Program-made: the position numbers and the translations under genes | In this document: positions 1-9,324 of the stretch, one piece after another | How the letters are laid out: each line of letters opens with the position of its first letter | How positions within the stretch are numbered: position 1 is the first letter of the stretch | Source of the DNA: Gracilibacillus salinarum | GTDB lineage: Bacteria > Bacillota > Bacilli > Bacillales > Amphibacillaceae | DNA length: 64,000 bases | Assembly (NCBI RefSeq): GCF_022919575.1 | Contig: NZ_CP095071.1 | Coordinates: forward strand, 4,474,001 to 4,538,000 | Direction of reading: 5' to 3' | The notes under the pieces: generated by a model | What the model saw: only the letters and a program-made list of their open reading frames with translations | Told to the model about the DNA's origin: nothing | Databases searched by the model: none

Positions 1-70
1 TAAGCATATAATAATTATCAAAATGACACATTGCAATACAGTTCCACTTTTCATAATCCCTATTATAGGT
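1..70. repeat. Right end of a ~600-bp cloverleaf repeat (copy E0), cut by window edge
   Basis: The stretch matches the end of the complete repeat copy at 62971-63569: an AAAATGACNNNTTGCNA-like segment followed by CATAATCC(C/A)TATTATAGG. Only the terminal ~70 bases lie inside the window. The sequence beyond it (71 onward) lacks the CAGTCACAGCAG flank seen beside some copies. Confidence 0.75.
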
Positions 71-142
71 AGTAGTATAAAATTATTACATCATTTGAAC
101 TGATCGGGGTTATGTTTGTTTTGTCTTATTGGAGCAACATAA

Positions 143-186
143 AAGCCTCCTTACTCTTCACACTAAAGCGTGAAGAAAGGAGGCTG
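143..186 (-). terminator. Rho-independent terminator of the ABC importer operon
   Basis: On the minus strand a stem AGCCTCCTT/AAGGAGGCT encloses a second inner stem CTTCACGC/GTGTGAAG and ends in TTTT, directly after the substrate-binding protein gene. Confidence 0.8.
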
Positions 187-191
187 TAGTT

Positions 192-1262
192 TTATTCTTC
201 GTATTTTCCGATAAGATCAAGGGCTTCTTCAACGAGTGACATATCAATCACTTTATCAAAATCTAATTCTCCTTGGATAGCACCGTTCTCTTTATACAAT
301 TCGTATTGGTCGATGACGTTGTCCTCAAAAATGTAACCATTTGGATTTAATCCAGTTACACCAACTTCTTTCCAAAGTTCCTCATCTTTTAAGGCGGTGT
401 GGTTGGCCATGATCGAGATCACTTCACCACCATCATCTTCCCCTTTAACAAATACGTCGTTATAATCACGAACTCCTCGTAAATAAGCAGCCATAAAGCG
501 AAGTGCTACATCGCGTCTTTCCGTTAAAAACTTTGGAGAACCGAGAACCATCGCAATTTGAGCTTCAGGAGCATAATCAGTGGCATCTAAAAAGCGTTGA
601 TGAATGGCTTGATTTGAACCCTGTGTGATTAAAGGTTCAATTTGTAAAGCAAGGTCAACCTGCTTATTTCCCATTGCTGCCATCATGTTACCAAAATCAC
701 TCATTAATACAAATTCCACATCATCAGGTGAAATGCCAGCATGCTTTAACATTTCATGATAGATGTAGTCGTCAACTGAATTCTCTGAAGATACCGCGAT
801 TTTCTTACCTTTCACATCGGCATATTCGGTAATCTCATCCTTTAAATCTTCTCGCACGACGAATGTGAAATATGAGCTACCTTCATTATTATGCCCTTTA
901 TCCGCAATAAATCGAACGTCAATACCTTGTGCAATCGAGTTGAAGAAAGAAGCCGTGGAAATACCACCGGCGACATCTACTTCACCTGAAGCGACAGCAG
1001 GTAACATTTCGTCACTGTTACCGAATGTAGCGAATTCCACTTCAATATTGTATTCTTCAAAATAACCTTTATCCTTGGCGATATAAAAACCAGCCCCTGA
1101 AGCAGACCCGTCTTCTGCAATTACCACTTTGGCCGTCTCTTCTAACGGTGCTAACGGATCTTCATTGTCCGTTTTTTCCTTTTCCGTTGTTTCTGACGAT
1201 TGACACGCACTAAGCAATACAAACATAACAATAGCCATCATTGGAAAAATCCATTTTTTCAT
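192..1262 (-). CDS. ABC transporter substrate-binding lipoprotein (SsuA/ThiY/NMT1-like)
   Basis: This 356-residue protein has a lipoprotein signal peptide: a lysine start, a hydrophobic stretch and the lipobox LLSAC with Cys20. It should be anchored outside the membrane. The mature part has the NMT1/SsuA periplasmic-binding layout, with a DGSASGAGFYIAKDKGYF-like opening, EVEFATFGNSDEMLPAVASG and a central SVDDYIYHEMLKHAGI segment. It is last in a minus-strand operon after the permease and ATPase genes, 66 bases from the ATPase stop. Family members bind nitrate, aliphatic sulfonates, taurine or thiamine pyrimidine precursors. No riboswitch or neighbouring enzyme narrows the ligand, so it is left open. 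Confidence 0.9.
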   Translation of the reverse strand: MKKWIFPMMAIVMFVLLSACQSSETTEKEKTDNEDPLAPLEETAKVVIAEDGSASGAGFYIAKDKGYFEEYNIEVEFATFGNSDEMLPAVASGEVDVAGGISTASFFNSIAQGIDVRFIADKGHNNEGSSYFTFVVREDLKDEITEYADVKGKKIAVSSENSVDDYIYHEMLKHAGISPDDVEFVLMSDFGNMMAAMGNKQVDLALQIEPLITQGSNQAIHQRFLDATDYAPEAQIAMVLGSPKFLTERRDVALRFMAAYLRGVRDYNDVFVKGEDDGGEVISIMANHTALKDEELWKEVGVTGLNPNGYIFEDNVIDQYELYKENGAIQGELDFDKVIDMSLVEEALDLIGKYEE

Positions 1263-1280
1263 TTTTATTCCTCCATCTAA

Positions 1281-1324
1281 TTTATCACGGAGCTAACCGT
1301 CCGTAAGACCCCCGTTAGTCTCAC
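1281..1324 (-). repeat. Short dispersed repeat R1 (TTACGGACGGTTAGC type)
   Basis: On the minus strand it contains TTACGGACGGTTAGCTCCGT followed by GATAAA, preceded by GGGGGT. Near-identical blocks occur at 16876-16926 and 49881-49913. The core ACGG-TTAGCT-CCGT is self-complementary. It sits between two genes of one operon, just upstream of the binding-protein ribosome binding site. Confidence 0.75.
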
Positions 1325-1328
1325 TAAA

Positions 1329-2102
1329 TCACTTTAGCCTGGCTTTTTTGACTTCATTTTGAAGATGCTCCCATACATCTAAAAATGTTTGTGTCATCGT
1401 GGAATCGGATCGCACTTGCTCGATAGATCTCGGCCTTTCTGTATTAATGTGAATATCTTGAATGATTCTGCCGGGTTGCGCACTCATTAACAAAATTCTG
1501 TCACTGAGCAATAATGCTTCATCAATACTGTGGGTGATAAACAGAACTGTTTTTTTCGTTTCTTGCCAAATGGACAATAGTTCTTCCTGAAGTATAAATT
1601 TGTTTTGTTCATCTAAAGCAGCAAAAGGTTCATCCATTAACAGAATTTCAGGGTCGTTCGCAAAAGCGCGAGCAATGCTGACTCGCTGCTTCATACCGCC
1701 AGATAATTCTTTAGGATAAAGGTGCTTAAATTGCGTTAAGCCAACCTTCTCTAAATAATAATCAGTACGTTCTCGAATGTAGTTTTTCGGTAAATGCCTC
1801 ATTTTTAATCCAAACGCTACATTGTCTTCAACGCTGAGCCATGGAATAATACCGTTCTCTTGGAATACCATGGACTGTAGTGGCTTCTTTTTATCATTTT
1901 GTTGAATGTGGACAGATCCGTTAGTTGGCTTTTCTAAATCAGCTAATATTCTCAGTAAAGTTGTTTTTCCACAGCCGCTCGGTCCGAGTAAACAAACGAA
2001 CTCCCCTTGATTAATCGTTAAGGTAATCTGTTCAACTGCCTGAATGTACTTATCCCGTTTAATAAATTGCTTTGATAAATCATCGATCACTATTTTTGAC
2101 AT
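1329..2102 (-). CDS. ABC transporter ATP-binding protein (SsuB/TauB type)
   Basis: This 257-residue ATPase powers the importer encoded with it. It carries Walker A GPSGCGKTT (residues 40-48), the Q-loop VFQENGIIPWLSV (Gln81), the signature LSGGMKQRVSIARA (from residue 133), Walker B ILLMDEP (153-159), a D-loop AALDEQ and the switch histidine in FITHSIDEAL. The Q-loop form FQENGIIPWLSV and the length are typical of the nitrate/sulfonate/taurine family. It lies 21 bases after the permease gene and acts on the cytoplasmic membrane face. Confidence 0.95.
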   Translation of the reverse strand: MSKIVIDDLSKQFIKRDKYIQAVEQITLTINQGEFVCLLGPSGCGKTTLLRILADLEKPTNGSVHIQQNDKKKPLQSMVFQENGIIPWLSVEDNVAFGLKMRHLPKNYIRERTDYYLEKVGLTQFKHLYPKELSGGMKQRVSIARAFANDPEILLMDEPFAALDEQNKFILQEELLSIWQETKKTVLFITHSIDEALLLSDRILLMSAQPGRIIQDIHINTERPRSIEQVRSDSTMTQTFLDVWEHLQNEVKKARLK

Positions 2103-2123
2103 ACTTTATCCCTCTTTTCTGCT

Positions 2124-2879
2124 TTATTTCCACGGTAATAATTTCCGCTCGAGCCCTCTAAGTAATAAGGAGAAAAAGTAACCAAAAAACGAAATAAGAA
2201 TTAAACCGACATACATTTCTGGTAATAAAAATGCTCTGTAATTCATCCAGATCAAATAACCAATCCCGGATGTTGCCCCAATCATTTCTGCTGCAACGAT
2301 GGTTAGTAAAGCAATTGCCTGACCCATCTGAATTCCTTCTAACATTACTGGAAGTGAACCCGGCAGAGCAATTTTGAAAAAGAAGTCCTTTGCGCTAGCT
2401 TGATAATTTTTTGCAACATCTAAATAGATCTTATCTATATTGGCGACACCAGCTGCAGTGTTAATCGCGACCGGGAAAAAGACACTAATCGCAATAGTGA
2501 TCATTTTTGAAAATTCTCCGATACCAAAAAGAATTAAAATAATTGGCAGCATTGCAATAGTTGGGATTGGCATAAAAATCATAATAATTGGTGAAAAGAA
2601 CTGTCGGAAATAACGGTACATTCCCATCAATAATCCTATGCAAATCGCTGGTATCACACCAAGCAAGAAACCTAGTACAATACGTCTTAAACTGATCGAA
2701 ATGTGATGAAATAGTTCACCAGACTCTCCCATTTGTATAAGTGTTTTCAGTATTAATGTTGGTGGTGGAAAGAATCGTGGATCCAGTATGGAAAATTGGG
2801 AACAAAATTCCCATATTACTAGTAAACACAATGGGGAGGAGATGGTGATCAACTGTGCTAAAGAAATTTTTATACGCAT
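2124..2879 (-). CDS. ABC transporter permease (SsuC/TauC type)
   Basis: This 251-residue membrane protein has about six hydrophobic helices. Its cytoplasmic EAA-type loop (around YQASAKDFFFKIALPGSLPVMLEG) contacts the ATPase. It is the first gene of the importer operon. Its start follows a GAGGAAGAGGGATC ribosome-binding region. The N-terminal helix and RFFPPPTLILKTLIQMGESGEL-type segment are standard for BPD_transp_1 permeases of the sulfonate/nitrate class. Substrate is not determined. Confidence 0.93.
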   Translation of the reverse strand: MRIKISLAQLITISSPLCLLVIWEFCSQFSILDPRFFPPPTLILKTLIQMGESGELFHHISISLRRIVLGFLLGVIPAICIGLLMGMYRYFRQFFSPIIMIFMPIPTIAMLPIILILFGIGEFSKMITIAISVFFPVAINTAAGVANIDKIYLDVAKNYQASAKDFFFKIALPGSLPVMLEGIQMGQAIALLTIVAAEMIGATSGIGYLIWMNYRAFLLPEMYVGLILISFFGYFFSLLLRGLERKLLPWK

Positions 2880-2992
2880 GATCCCTCTTCCTCTCTTTAT
2901 ATGCCTATCATATGTATTCGCCCATAAGGTGTGCCAAAAAATATGTTGAAAAACCTTACAAAGAAGGGGGGGGAGATAGTGATTTATAACTA

Positions 2993-3590
2993 CCTATAAT
3001 ATGGATTATGTAAACTAGCCATCGCTGCCAAGCATCCATATTGAGATATTTAATGTGCTGGGATACCGCTTCGGCCAACCACTCCGCATCCTGTGGGGCA
3101 CGGCTGAAGCTAACTTTGTGAAGAAGATCGCTTCACAAAGTGGATCTTCAGCGCCTGCATAAACCCGCGGGAGTCTCCGTGGTTGGCCTACGCTAGGAGT
3201 GGTACTCCACAACGTTTGTAAGAGTTAGCATATTGATCACTCATCACTATATATAACAGGAATTGAATGAATAATAACATAATGCATAGAACCACTGCTT
3301 TTAGCTGTTCCATACGTTGTAGCACTTCCCTAAAGCGTAGGAAATAGGCGGAGACTCCTCATGCCTCAGCACGAGCTGAAGATCCATTTATTTGTGCCTG
3401 TGTCTGCAAGTAACGCTTCGAAGTGAGCTTCCTCGGCACAAGGCAGCACAGATGTTATTCAAGTAGTAGCCTAGCTGAAGCCGTGCCCACAGGAATCGGA
3501 GCCTATTTCCGGAGCTTTGCAACGCAGATAAAATATTTCAAAATGACCGTTTTGCCATACAGCCTTAGTTTACATAATCCATATTATAGG
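2993..3590. repeat. Cloverleaf repeat copy E1 (~600 bp, inverted ends)
   Basis: The element is bounded by a perfect 23-bp inverted repeat (2993-3015 and 3568-3590) of the form CCTATAATATGGATTATG + TAAAC. Inside are three abutting hairpins. Stem B is GGCCAACCAC 3073-3082 with 3179-3188. Stem C is CCTACGCT 3187-3194 with 3334-3341. Stem A is AAATAGGC 3342-3349 with 3501-3508. The B tip is a short hairpin (CTTTGTGAAG/CTTCACAAAG); the A tip is the long variant. Short reading frames inside it are not kept between copies, so it is treated as non-coding. It fills the gap between the ABC operon and the prs gene. Confidence 0.85.
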
Positions 3591-3611
3591 AACTTAACTT
3601 CATGCTCCATA

Positions 3612-3643
3612 TCATTACTGCTGTGACTGCACTTATATACTTT
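3612..3643 (-). repeat. Outer flank motif of the cloverleaf repeat
   Basis: On the minus strand this reads AAGTATATAAGTGCAGT followed by CACAGCAGTAATG. Similar motifs flank the left side of the copies at 29 kb, 44 kb and 63 kb and stand alone at 26329. Here it lies beside the A side of copy E1. Confidence 0.7.
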
Positions 3644-3654
3644 ATTGATCGATA

Positions 3655-3690
3655 GAAAAAGCAGTACGATGTTTCATCGTACTGCTTTTC
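3655..3690 (-). terminator. Terminator after the PRPP synthetase gene
   Basis: A perfect stem AAAGCAGTACGATG/CATCGTACTGCTTT with a 2-3 base loop lies just past the prs stop. A/T runs on both sides make it potentially bidirectional. Confidence 0.85.
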
Positions 3691-3694
3691 ATCT

Positions 3695-4645
3695 TTACTT
3701 ATATAAAGAACTGACGGATTGTTGTTCATATAAACGGATAATGGCTTCTGCCACTACTGGTGCAACAGTCAACTGGGTTACTTTGTTTACCTGTTTTTCT
3801 TCATTTAGCGGAATTGTATTGGTAACGATCAATTCTTTAATACCGGAATCCAGGATTTTATTTACAGCAGATCCTGAAAGAACAGGGTGAGTTGTACAAG
3901 CATAAACTTGTTTTGTACCATGATTTTGTAACGATTCTGCAGTTGTTGAGATTCGATGGCCGGTATCTATAATATCGTCAATGATGATCGCTGTTTTATT
4001 TTCAACCTCACCGACAATGCTAATAGTAGATGCATTGTCCCGTGGGCCACGTCGATCGACGATGGCGATTGGAGCTTTTAACTGATCCGCTAAATGTCTA
4101 GCACGTGACACACTGCTATGATCTGGTGCTACCACAACGATATCTTCTAATTGTTTTGCATCCAGATAACTTCCGATAATTGGAACAGCGGTAATCGGGT
4201 CGACCGGAATATCAAAGAATCCTTGTGCCTGTGGGGCATGCAAGTCAATCGATATCATCCGGTGTGCACCAGCTTTTTGAATAAGATCTGCAATTAGTTT
4301 GGCAGTGATCGGCTCTCTTGCACGTGATTTGCGATCCTGGCGGGCATAGCCGTAATAAGGCATGACGACATTAATGGATCGGGCAGAAGCTCGCTTCAAT
4401 GCATCTATCATTATTAGTAATTCCATAATATGATCCTCAACTGGATCGTAAGTAGACTGAATGACAAATACATCACAGCCTCTGATACTTTCTTCAATAT
4501 TAATTTGTATTTCCCCATCACTGAACGTTTTAACAGATGATTTTCCTAAATCAATTCCGATATGTTCGACAATTTCTTCAGCAAGTGGAAGGTTTGAACT
4601 CAATGCAAATACTTTTAATTTGCTATTATGGTATGTATCATTCAA
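3695..4645 (-). CDS. prs: Ribose-phosphate pyrophosphokinase paralogue (divergent active-site loops)
   Basis: The product (316 residues) should make PRPP from ribose 5-phosphate and ATP in the cytosol. Family hallmarks are present: [33 protein letters not shown] and [17 protein letters not shown]. Several normally invariant sites differ. The PRPP-binding loop is [12 protein letters not shown] (about 223-234) instead of the usual DDxIDTAGTI. DHGGVTRAR is replaced by DHSSVSRAR (175-183). The flexible loop reads VDRRGPRDN rather than DKRRPRPN. The usual bacillar prs sits beside glmU; here the neighbours are unrelated, so this is probably a second copy. Activity is plausible but not assured. Confidence 0.88.
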   Translation of the reverse strand: MNDTYHNSKLKVFALSSNLPLAEEIVEHIGIDLGKSSVKTFSDGEIQINIEESIRGCDVFVIQSTYDPVEDHIMELLIMIDALKRASARSINVVMPYYGYARQDRKSRAREPITAKLIADLIQKAGAHRMISIDLHAPQAQGFFDIPVDPITAVPIIGSYLDAKQLEDIVVVAPDHSSVSRARHLADQLKAPIAIVDRRGPRDNASTISIVGEVENKTAIIIDDIIDTGHRISTTAESLQNHGTKQVYACTTHPVLSGSAVNKILDSGIKELIVTNTIPLNEEKQVNKVTQLTVAPVVAEAIIRLYEQQSVSSLYK

Positions 4646-4741
4646 GCAAAAGACCTCCTCATTGTTGTTGTTTCCATTCCATATTATCGCAAAAAGCCAA
4701 CTGTGTCACAAGTTATCCATCTTAGTCCGTAATATCACGAC

Positions 4742-5863
4742 TTATTTATATGCTTGTATAAGTGAGATAATTTGTTTGACTTGCTCTGATAAGAGGGCAG
4801 ATGTGTTCGACATGCATTCTGCGAGTGATAAAGGGCGATTTACGATCGAGAAACAGCCGGCAAAATGTTTGCGTAATTTTGTTGTATCTCCACCAATGCT
4901 ACCAGAAAGCAGGACAGCTGGAACATGATAATTATTGGCAAGTTCTGCTACATATCCTGGTGCTTTTCCGTATAGCGTTTGTTCATCACTCTGTCCTTCA
5001 CCAGTGATGACCAAGTCAGCCTGTTTAATAGCCTCAGGTAATGCAATTGCTTCTCCTATCAGCTTCGCCCCTGATTGCAAGCTGCCGCCAAGAGTAAGGA
5101 ATGCAAAGCCTAGACCACCGGCTGCTCCAGCACCAGCAATGTCTTTAAAAGTAGTACCCATCTGGTTCTCTATCAGTTTTGCGAATTGATCTAATGCCTG
5201 ATCATATTGACGTATTTGATCAGTTGTGGCACCTTTTTGCGGACCATATACATTGCTTGCTCCAAGCTCACCACACAACGGGTTGTCTACATCACAAGCG
5301 ATCCGTAAATCGATCTTAGCTAATCTTGGATCTAGTTTTTCCAGATTAACAGACGTGATACGCAATAAGTCCTTTCCAAATATATCTACTGTATTTCCAT
5401 CCTCGTCATAGGCCTCTAGGCCAAGCGCCTGTAATAAGCCGAGACCGCCATCATTGGTAGCACTTCCGCCTAATCCAACTATAATTTTCTTGCAGCCCTT
5501 ATCAAGTGCATCGAGTATCGCTTGACCCATTCCGTATGTAGTAGTTAAATCAGGGTTTCTTTTATCTTCTGTCACTTGATACAGTCCTGCATGCATAGCT
5601 GTTTCAATAATCGCGTTTTTTTGATCGATAATAGCGTAGCTTGTCTGAATGGTTTCACCTAACGGACCTGACGTGGACAGTTGGATTTCTTCACCTGATG
5701 AGGCGGATAAGATGGCTTCTATCGTTCCTTCGCCACCGTCTGCCATAGGTTTAGTAATAACGTTGTGATCACCTAATGCTTCAATTGCCTGTTTGATGGT
5801 TTCGGCTACATCTGTTGCGGACAGGCTCCCTTTGTATGAATCTGGTGCTACAACAATTTGCAT
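4742..5863 (-). CDS. Glycerate kinase (GlxK/GarK family)
   Basis: The 373-residue protein matches the GckA-unrelated, type-2 glycerate kinase family. It phosphorylates D-glycerate (to 2- or 3-phosphoglycerate) with ATP. It opens with VVAPDSYKGSLSATDVAE, followed by ADGGEGTIEA, GLGGSATNDGGLGLLQALG, CDVDNPLCGELGAS, AGAAGGLGFAFL and LVITGEGQSDEQTLYGKAP. All are signature segments in the expected order and the length is normal. It lies 96 bases from prs on the same strand, without a clear terminator between them, so the two could share a transcript. Confidence 0.93.
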   Translation of the reverse strand: MQIVVAPDSYKGSLSATDVAETIKQAIEALGDHNVITKPMADGGEGTIEAILSASSGEEIQLSTSGPLGETIQTSYAIIDQKNAIIETAMHAGLYQVTEDKRNPDLTTTYGMGQAILDALDKGCKKIIVGLGGSATNDGGLGLLQALGLEAYDEDGNTVDIFGKDLLRITSVNLEKLDPRLAKIDLRIACDVDNPLCGELGASNVYGPQKGATTDQIRQYDQALDQFAKLIENQMGTTFKDIAGAGAAGGLGFAFLTLGGSLQSGAKLIGEAIALPEAIKQADLVITGEGQSDEQTLYGKAPGYVAELANNYHVPAVLLSGSIGGDTTKLRKHFAGCFSIVNRPLSLAECMSNTSALLSEQVKQIISLIQAYK

Positions 5864-5951
5864 AGTTGTCCCTCCATAATTTAAAACGATTTGTTTAAAT
5901 TATACCGAAGATATCGCTTTCACACAATCGAAGTCGAAGTACAATTTATAA

Positions 5952-5983
5952 ATAAAAAAAGTGATGTACATTGACATCACTTG
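5952..5983 (-). terminator. Terminator of the small membrane protein gene
   Basis: On the minus strand AAGTGATGT-CAATGT-ACATCACTT is followed by a run of T. The stem overlaps the stop codon of the 5977-6267 gene. Confidence 0.8.
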
Positions 5984-6267
5984 GAAAACTCTACTGATTT
6001 TTTTATGATTTGTTTTTGTTTAATTGTTTTGCGCATTTCAAGCAATACGATGGTAAATGCGATATGGCCGTATACGATATTAGCAAAGAAGATACCCCAC
6101 AGCAGCATTTCGCCAGTCCCGATTCCTGCAGTCATATGCTGATAGAAGGTGTACCATGCACCAACGACCAATGGAATTTGCCCGATGGCTGTTTTTTTCC
6201 AATTATCTCCCCATAATATAAATGGTGTACAACTAAATACTAATAAAAAGATTAACAATATATCCAT
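5977..6267 (-). CDS. Small four-helix-like membrane protein, unknown
   Basis: About 96 residues with three hydrophobic segments: ILLIFLLVFSCTPFILWG, IGQIPLVVGAWYTFY and LLWGIFFANIVYGHIAFTIVLL. A basic tail follows (RKTIKQKQIIKKS). The function is not recognised. The start is ambiguous: three tandem ATG codons (first bases 6273, 6270, 6267) follow a GAGGTGAT ribosome-binding site, and a GTG at 6276 overlaps that site. The third ATG has the best spacing (8 bases from GG) and is used here. The stop codon is embedded in a strong terminator, which supports a real monocistronic gene. Confidence 0.7.
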   Translation of the reverse strand: MDILLIFLLVFSCTPFILWGDNWKKTAIGQIPLVVGAWYTFYQHMTAGIGTGEMLLWGIFFANIVYGHIAFTIVLLEMRKTIKQKQIIKKSVEFSK

Positions 6268-6520
6268 CATCATCACCTCAATGAATAAAATTTAAATCTG
6301 TAAGTGTTTACAATAATAGTATATCATAGTTGTTCATAAAGTTGTAACATTTAATTCAAAATTTAGACACAAATTTGTTAAAAAAAATTCACGATATAGT
6401 TATTGTTTCCCTTATTTGAATAAAAATAAAAGTGAATTCACGAAAAAATTTTAGAAAATGGAGAAAGCATTCAAGCCAGAAGGATGTTTATGGGGTACTA
6501 ACATTTTTTTTGCATAGAAA
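6268..6520. other. AT-rich intergenic region
   Basis: It probably holds the promoter of the small membrane gene on the minus strand. A near-palindromic GTGAATTCAC lies around 6431-6440. No gene, repeat copy or riboswitch was seen. Confidence 0.5.
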
Positions 6521-6556
6521 AAAACAGCCAGTACGTTAAAAAGTACTGGCTGTTTA
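6521..6556 (-). terminator. Terminator after ppc
   Basis: Perfect stem AAACAGCCAGTAC/GTACTGGCTGTTT with an 8-base loop, followed on the minus strand by T-rich sequence. It lies 14 bases past the ppc stop. Confidence 0.85.
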
Positions 6557-6570
6557 ATATACAGGATGGA

Positions 6571-9324
6571 TCAGCCTGTGTTGCGAAGGCCTGCTGCTAC
6601 ACCGTTTATGGTAAGCAGTGCTTCCATTAATAATTCGTCATAATGTTCACTTTCTTCACCTTCTGCACGTAATTGTGAGACAAGCTGCACTTGTAATAAG
6701 TTTAACGGATCTACTAGTGGATTACGTAGTCTTACCGAGTCCTTAATGTTAGAGCGATTATCCAACAATTCATCTTGTCCGGTAATTTTAAGAACAATGT
6801 CTTTTGTAACTTGATATTCTTCTTTAATTGCACCGAAAATGCGGGAGCTGATTTCTTTATCTTCCATCATATCCGCATAGCCCTGAGCTGTATTAATATC
6901 TGCTTTAGTTAGTGCCATTTGCAGATTATTAATAGTTGCATGGAAGAATGGCCATTGCTGATACATCTTCTGCAGTAATTCCAGGTTTCCTGTCTGATCA
7001 ATATATTGTTTGAAGCCTGTACCGGCTGCATACCAAGCTGGCAATAATTGACGGCTCTGTGTCCATGCGAATACCCATGGAATGGCGCGTAAGTCTTCAA
7101 ATCGATTGCTGCCTTTACGTTTCATTGGACGAGAACCGATATTTAAGTCGCCAAGTTCATGTAAAGGTGTCGCTTCGTTAAAGTACTGAATAAATCCTGG
7201 ATCTTCAAATACAAGGGACTGATACTTTTTCAGTGCGTATTCTGAGATAGTACTCATAGCTTCCACTTCTTCTTGGACCGGAACCATATTTTCATGGTCA
7301 TCGTTAAGTCCCATAATACCTGTTAGTAAAGTAGATGTAGCCTGCTCAAGACTGCGGTAAGCAATATCTTCTAATAAATAGCGGGAAGACAATACTTCAC
7401 CTTGCTCGGTAATTTTTACACCATCACCTAACGTAACCGCTGGTTGTGAGAGTAGACTTGAGTAAAGAGGTCCACCACCACGGCCGAGTGATCCGCCACG
7501 TCCATGGAAGTATTTTAATTTAACCCCATAGCTTGAGGCAATATCATGAATTTCTTGTTGTGCTTGATACAATTCCCAGTTAGCCGTAATATTTCCGCCG
7601 TCTTTACTGCTGTCAGAATAACCAAGCATGATCTCTTGCAAGTCACCACGAGCTTCTAAGTGTTTGCGATACAGCGGAATGTTAAATAATTTTTTAATCA
7701 TTTCCGGACCGTTCTTGAGATCATCGATTGTTTCAAGAAGGGGAGCAACATGAATTCTGCTGACAACTCTTCCATCAGGATGAACACGATATAGTCCTGC
7801 TTCTTTAGCAAGTACTAATACTTCTAATAAGTCACTCACATTATCTGTCATACTAATTAAATACACTTCAATAGCACGAAGTCCGAACGTCTCCTGTGCT
7901 CTGTTAATCATACGGAATGTATCGATGACTTCGAGCGTTTCTGGTGTGAATTCATCATAAATAGAGATCATCGGACGAGGATTCTCTAGAGTTGATGTTA
8001 ATATATTTACTTTTTCCTCTTCATCCAGAGAATTATACTCTTTGACAATGTCTACTTTTTCAAAAATTTCAGTCAACGCAGATTCATGTTCGCCACTGTG
8101 ATTACGTATATCAAGTGAGGCAAGGTGGAAACCGAATAAATCAACTTGACGAATCACTTTACGTAATAATTTAACAGGGTTATGTGTCGGATGGTGAACC
8201 TTCATGCTTTCACGGATCAGGTATAAATCTGCCAGTAACTCTTCTGATTTTGCATAACCTAGGTCATGATCTTGTTCCGTATAGTCTAATTTCTTAAGCA
8301 TTAATGATAATTTTACCCGGTACACTTCGTCTTCTTTGTGCCAGCCATTATACTGTAAAGCTTGCTGATCCTTTAAAATCGATTCTCTTAGATCTTCGCT
8401 GATTTCAATCTTAGAAACAGAATGACTGAGTCTGTCTTTTAATGTTTCTAATGACTCTTTATATTTTTTAAGTACTAATGCACGATGGTTTTTTAATGTT
8501 TCAAAAGTTGTCGTAGCTTTTACATTCGGGTTACCATCACGATCCCCGCCGATCCATGAACCAAATCGAAGGAAAGAAGGTATTTTCCAGCGATGTTTAT
8601 AGCGTTCGTACAGTAAATCCTCTAAATCGTCATGAATTTTTGGTAAAACATCAAAAAGAACCCTATCAAAATAGTAGAGGCCATTCGAAACTTCTTTCAT
8701 GACAGATGGTTTCTTTTGTCTGATTTCTTGCGTTTGCCATAAGAACGTAATTTCATTTGCAATTCGTTCCTGAAGCATTTTCTTTTCGTAACGTGTATAA
8801 GAATAGTCCCACTGTGTTAACAGGCGAGCAATTCGTTTGTGAATTTGCAGAATAGTTCGTCTCGTAGCCTCTGTTGGGTGGGCAGTCATAATAAGTTCTA
8901 GCGATAATTTCTCTAATAAGTCGGTAATTTGTTCAGGAGTTACATTGTTATCAATTAAAGTCTTTACCCCTGCTTCAAGCGAGCCAGGTTGAATAATATT
9001 CGTGTCCTGTGCCTGATATTCACGACGTCTTCTTGATCTGTAATTTTGCTCAGCGATATTAAGTAAGTGTAAGTGAATGGAAAATGCGCGAATAACCATT
9101 TTTCGTAACTCAGGCTCTAATTCACTGATTTTTTCTTTAATTTTGTTTTGTGTTGTCGTATCTTGTTTGTCTCTAGATTCGGTAGATAGTACACGTATCT
9201 CTTTTACTGTGTTTAGTAGTGCCTCTCCACCTTCGTGTAATAATACATCGTCCAGGATTTTCGATAAGTAGTCAGCGTCTTTCATTAATGAAATATTAGA
9301 TTTCTCCTCAAAGCTTGTTGCCAT
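6571..9324 (-). CDS. ppc: Phosphoenolpyruvate carboxylase
   Basis: This 917-residue cytosolic enzyme converts PEP and bicarbonate to oxaloacetate and phosphate, refilling the TCA cycle. The catalytic regions are all visible: TAHPTEATRRTILQ with the essential histidine, FGSWIGGDRDGNPNV, GYSDSSKDGGNITANWELYQ, FHGRGGSLGRGGGP, and AIPWVFAWTQSR near the C-terminus, which ends INGVAAGLRNTG as expected. The length fits bacterial PEPC. It is transcribed alone, with a terminator downstream. Many bacilli rely on pyruvate carboxylase instead, so its presence is a metabolic trait of the strain. Confidence 0.98.
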   Translation of the reverse strand: MATSFEEKSNISLMKDADYLSKILDDVLLHEGGEALLNTVKEIRVLSTESRDKQDTTTQNKIKEKISELEPELRKMVIRAFSIHLHLLNIAEQNYRSRRRREYQAQDTNIIQPGSLEAGVKTLIDNNVTPEQITDLLEKLSLELIMTAHPTEATRRTILQIHKRIARLLTQWDYSYTRYEKKMLQERIANEITFLWQTQEIRQKKPSVMKEVSNGLYYFDRVLFDVLPKIHDDLEDLLYERYKHRWKIPSFLRFGSWIGGDRDGNPNVKATTTFETLKNHRALVLKKYKESLETLKDRLSHSVSKIEISEDLRESILKDQQALQYNGWHKEDEVYRVKLSLMLKKLDYTEQDHDLGYAKSEELLADLYLIRESMKVHHPTHNPVKLLRKVIRQVDLFGFHLASLDIRNHSGEHESALTEIFEKVDIVKEYNSLDEEEKVNILTSTLENPRPMISIYDEFTPETLEVIDTFRMINRAQETFGLRAIEVYLISMTDNVSDLLEVLVLAKEAGLYRVHPDGRVVSRIHVAPLLETIDDLKNGPEMIKKLFNIPLYRKHLEARGDLQEIMLGYSDSSKDGGNITANWELYQAQQEIHDIASSYGVKLKYFHGRGGSLGRGGGPLYSSLLSQPAVTLGDGVKITEQGEVLSSRYLLEDIAYRSLEQATSTLLTGIMGLNDDHENMVPVQEEVEAMSTISEYALKKYQSLVFEDPGFIQYFNEATPLHELGDLNIGSRPMKRKGSNRFEDLRAIPWVFAWTQSRQLLPAWYAAGTGFKQYIDQTGNLELLQKMYQQWPFFHATINNLQMALTKADINTAQGYADMMEDKEISSRIFGAIKEEYQVTKDIVLKITGQDELLDNRSNIKDSVRLRNPLVDPLNLLQVQLVSQLRAEGEESEHYDELLMEALLTINGVAAGLRNTG

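Noticed and set aside
2880..2992. Possible TPP riboswitch upstream of the NMT1/ThiY-like importer
   Set aside because: No CTGAGA/ACCTGA thi-box elements or matching hairpins were found on the minus strand.
2993..3590. Cloverleaf repeats as OLE, GOLLD or a group II intron
   Set aside because: Those RNAs are single-copy or have different conserved cores. Here there are several copies with inverted DNA ends, no intron domain V and no reverse transcriptase.
3015..3626. Short open frames inside repeat copies (3015-3212 minus, 3423-3626 plus; likewise 29417-29608, 29702-29992, 37887-38192, 38277-38495)
   Set aside because: They lie in the hairpin repeats, lack ribosome binding sites, and their frames are not maintained between copies. 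Their similarity reflects the repeat, not a protein.
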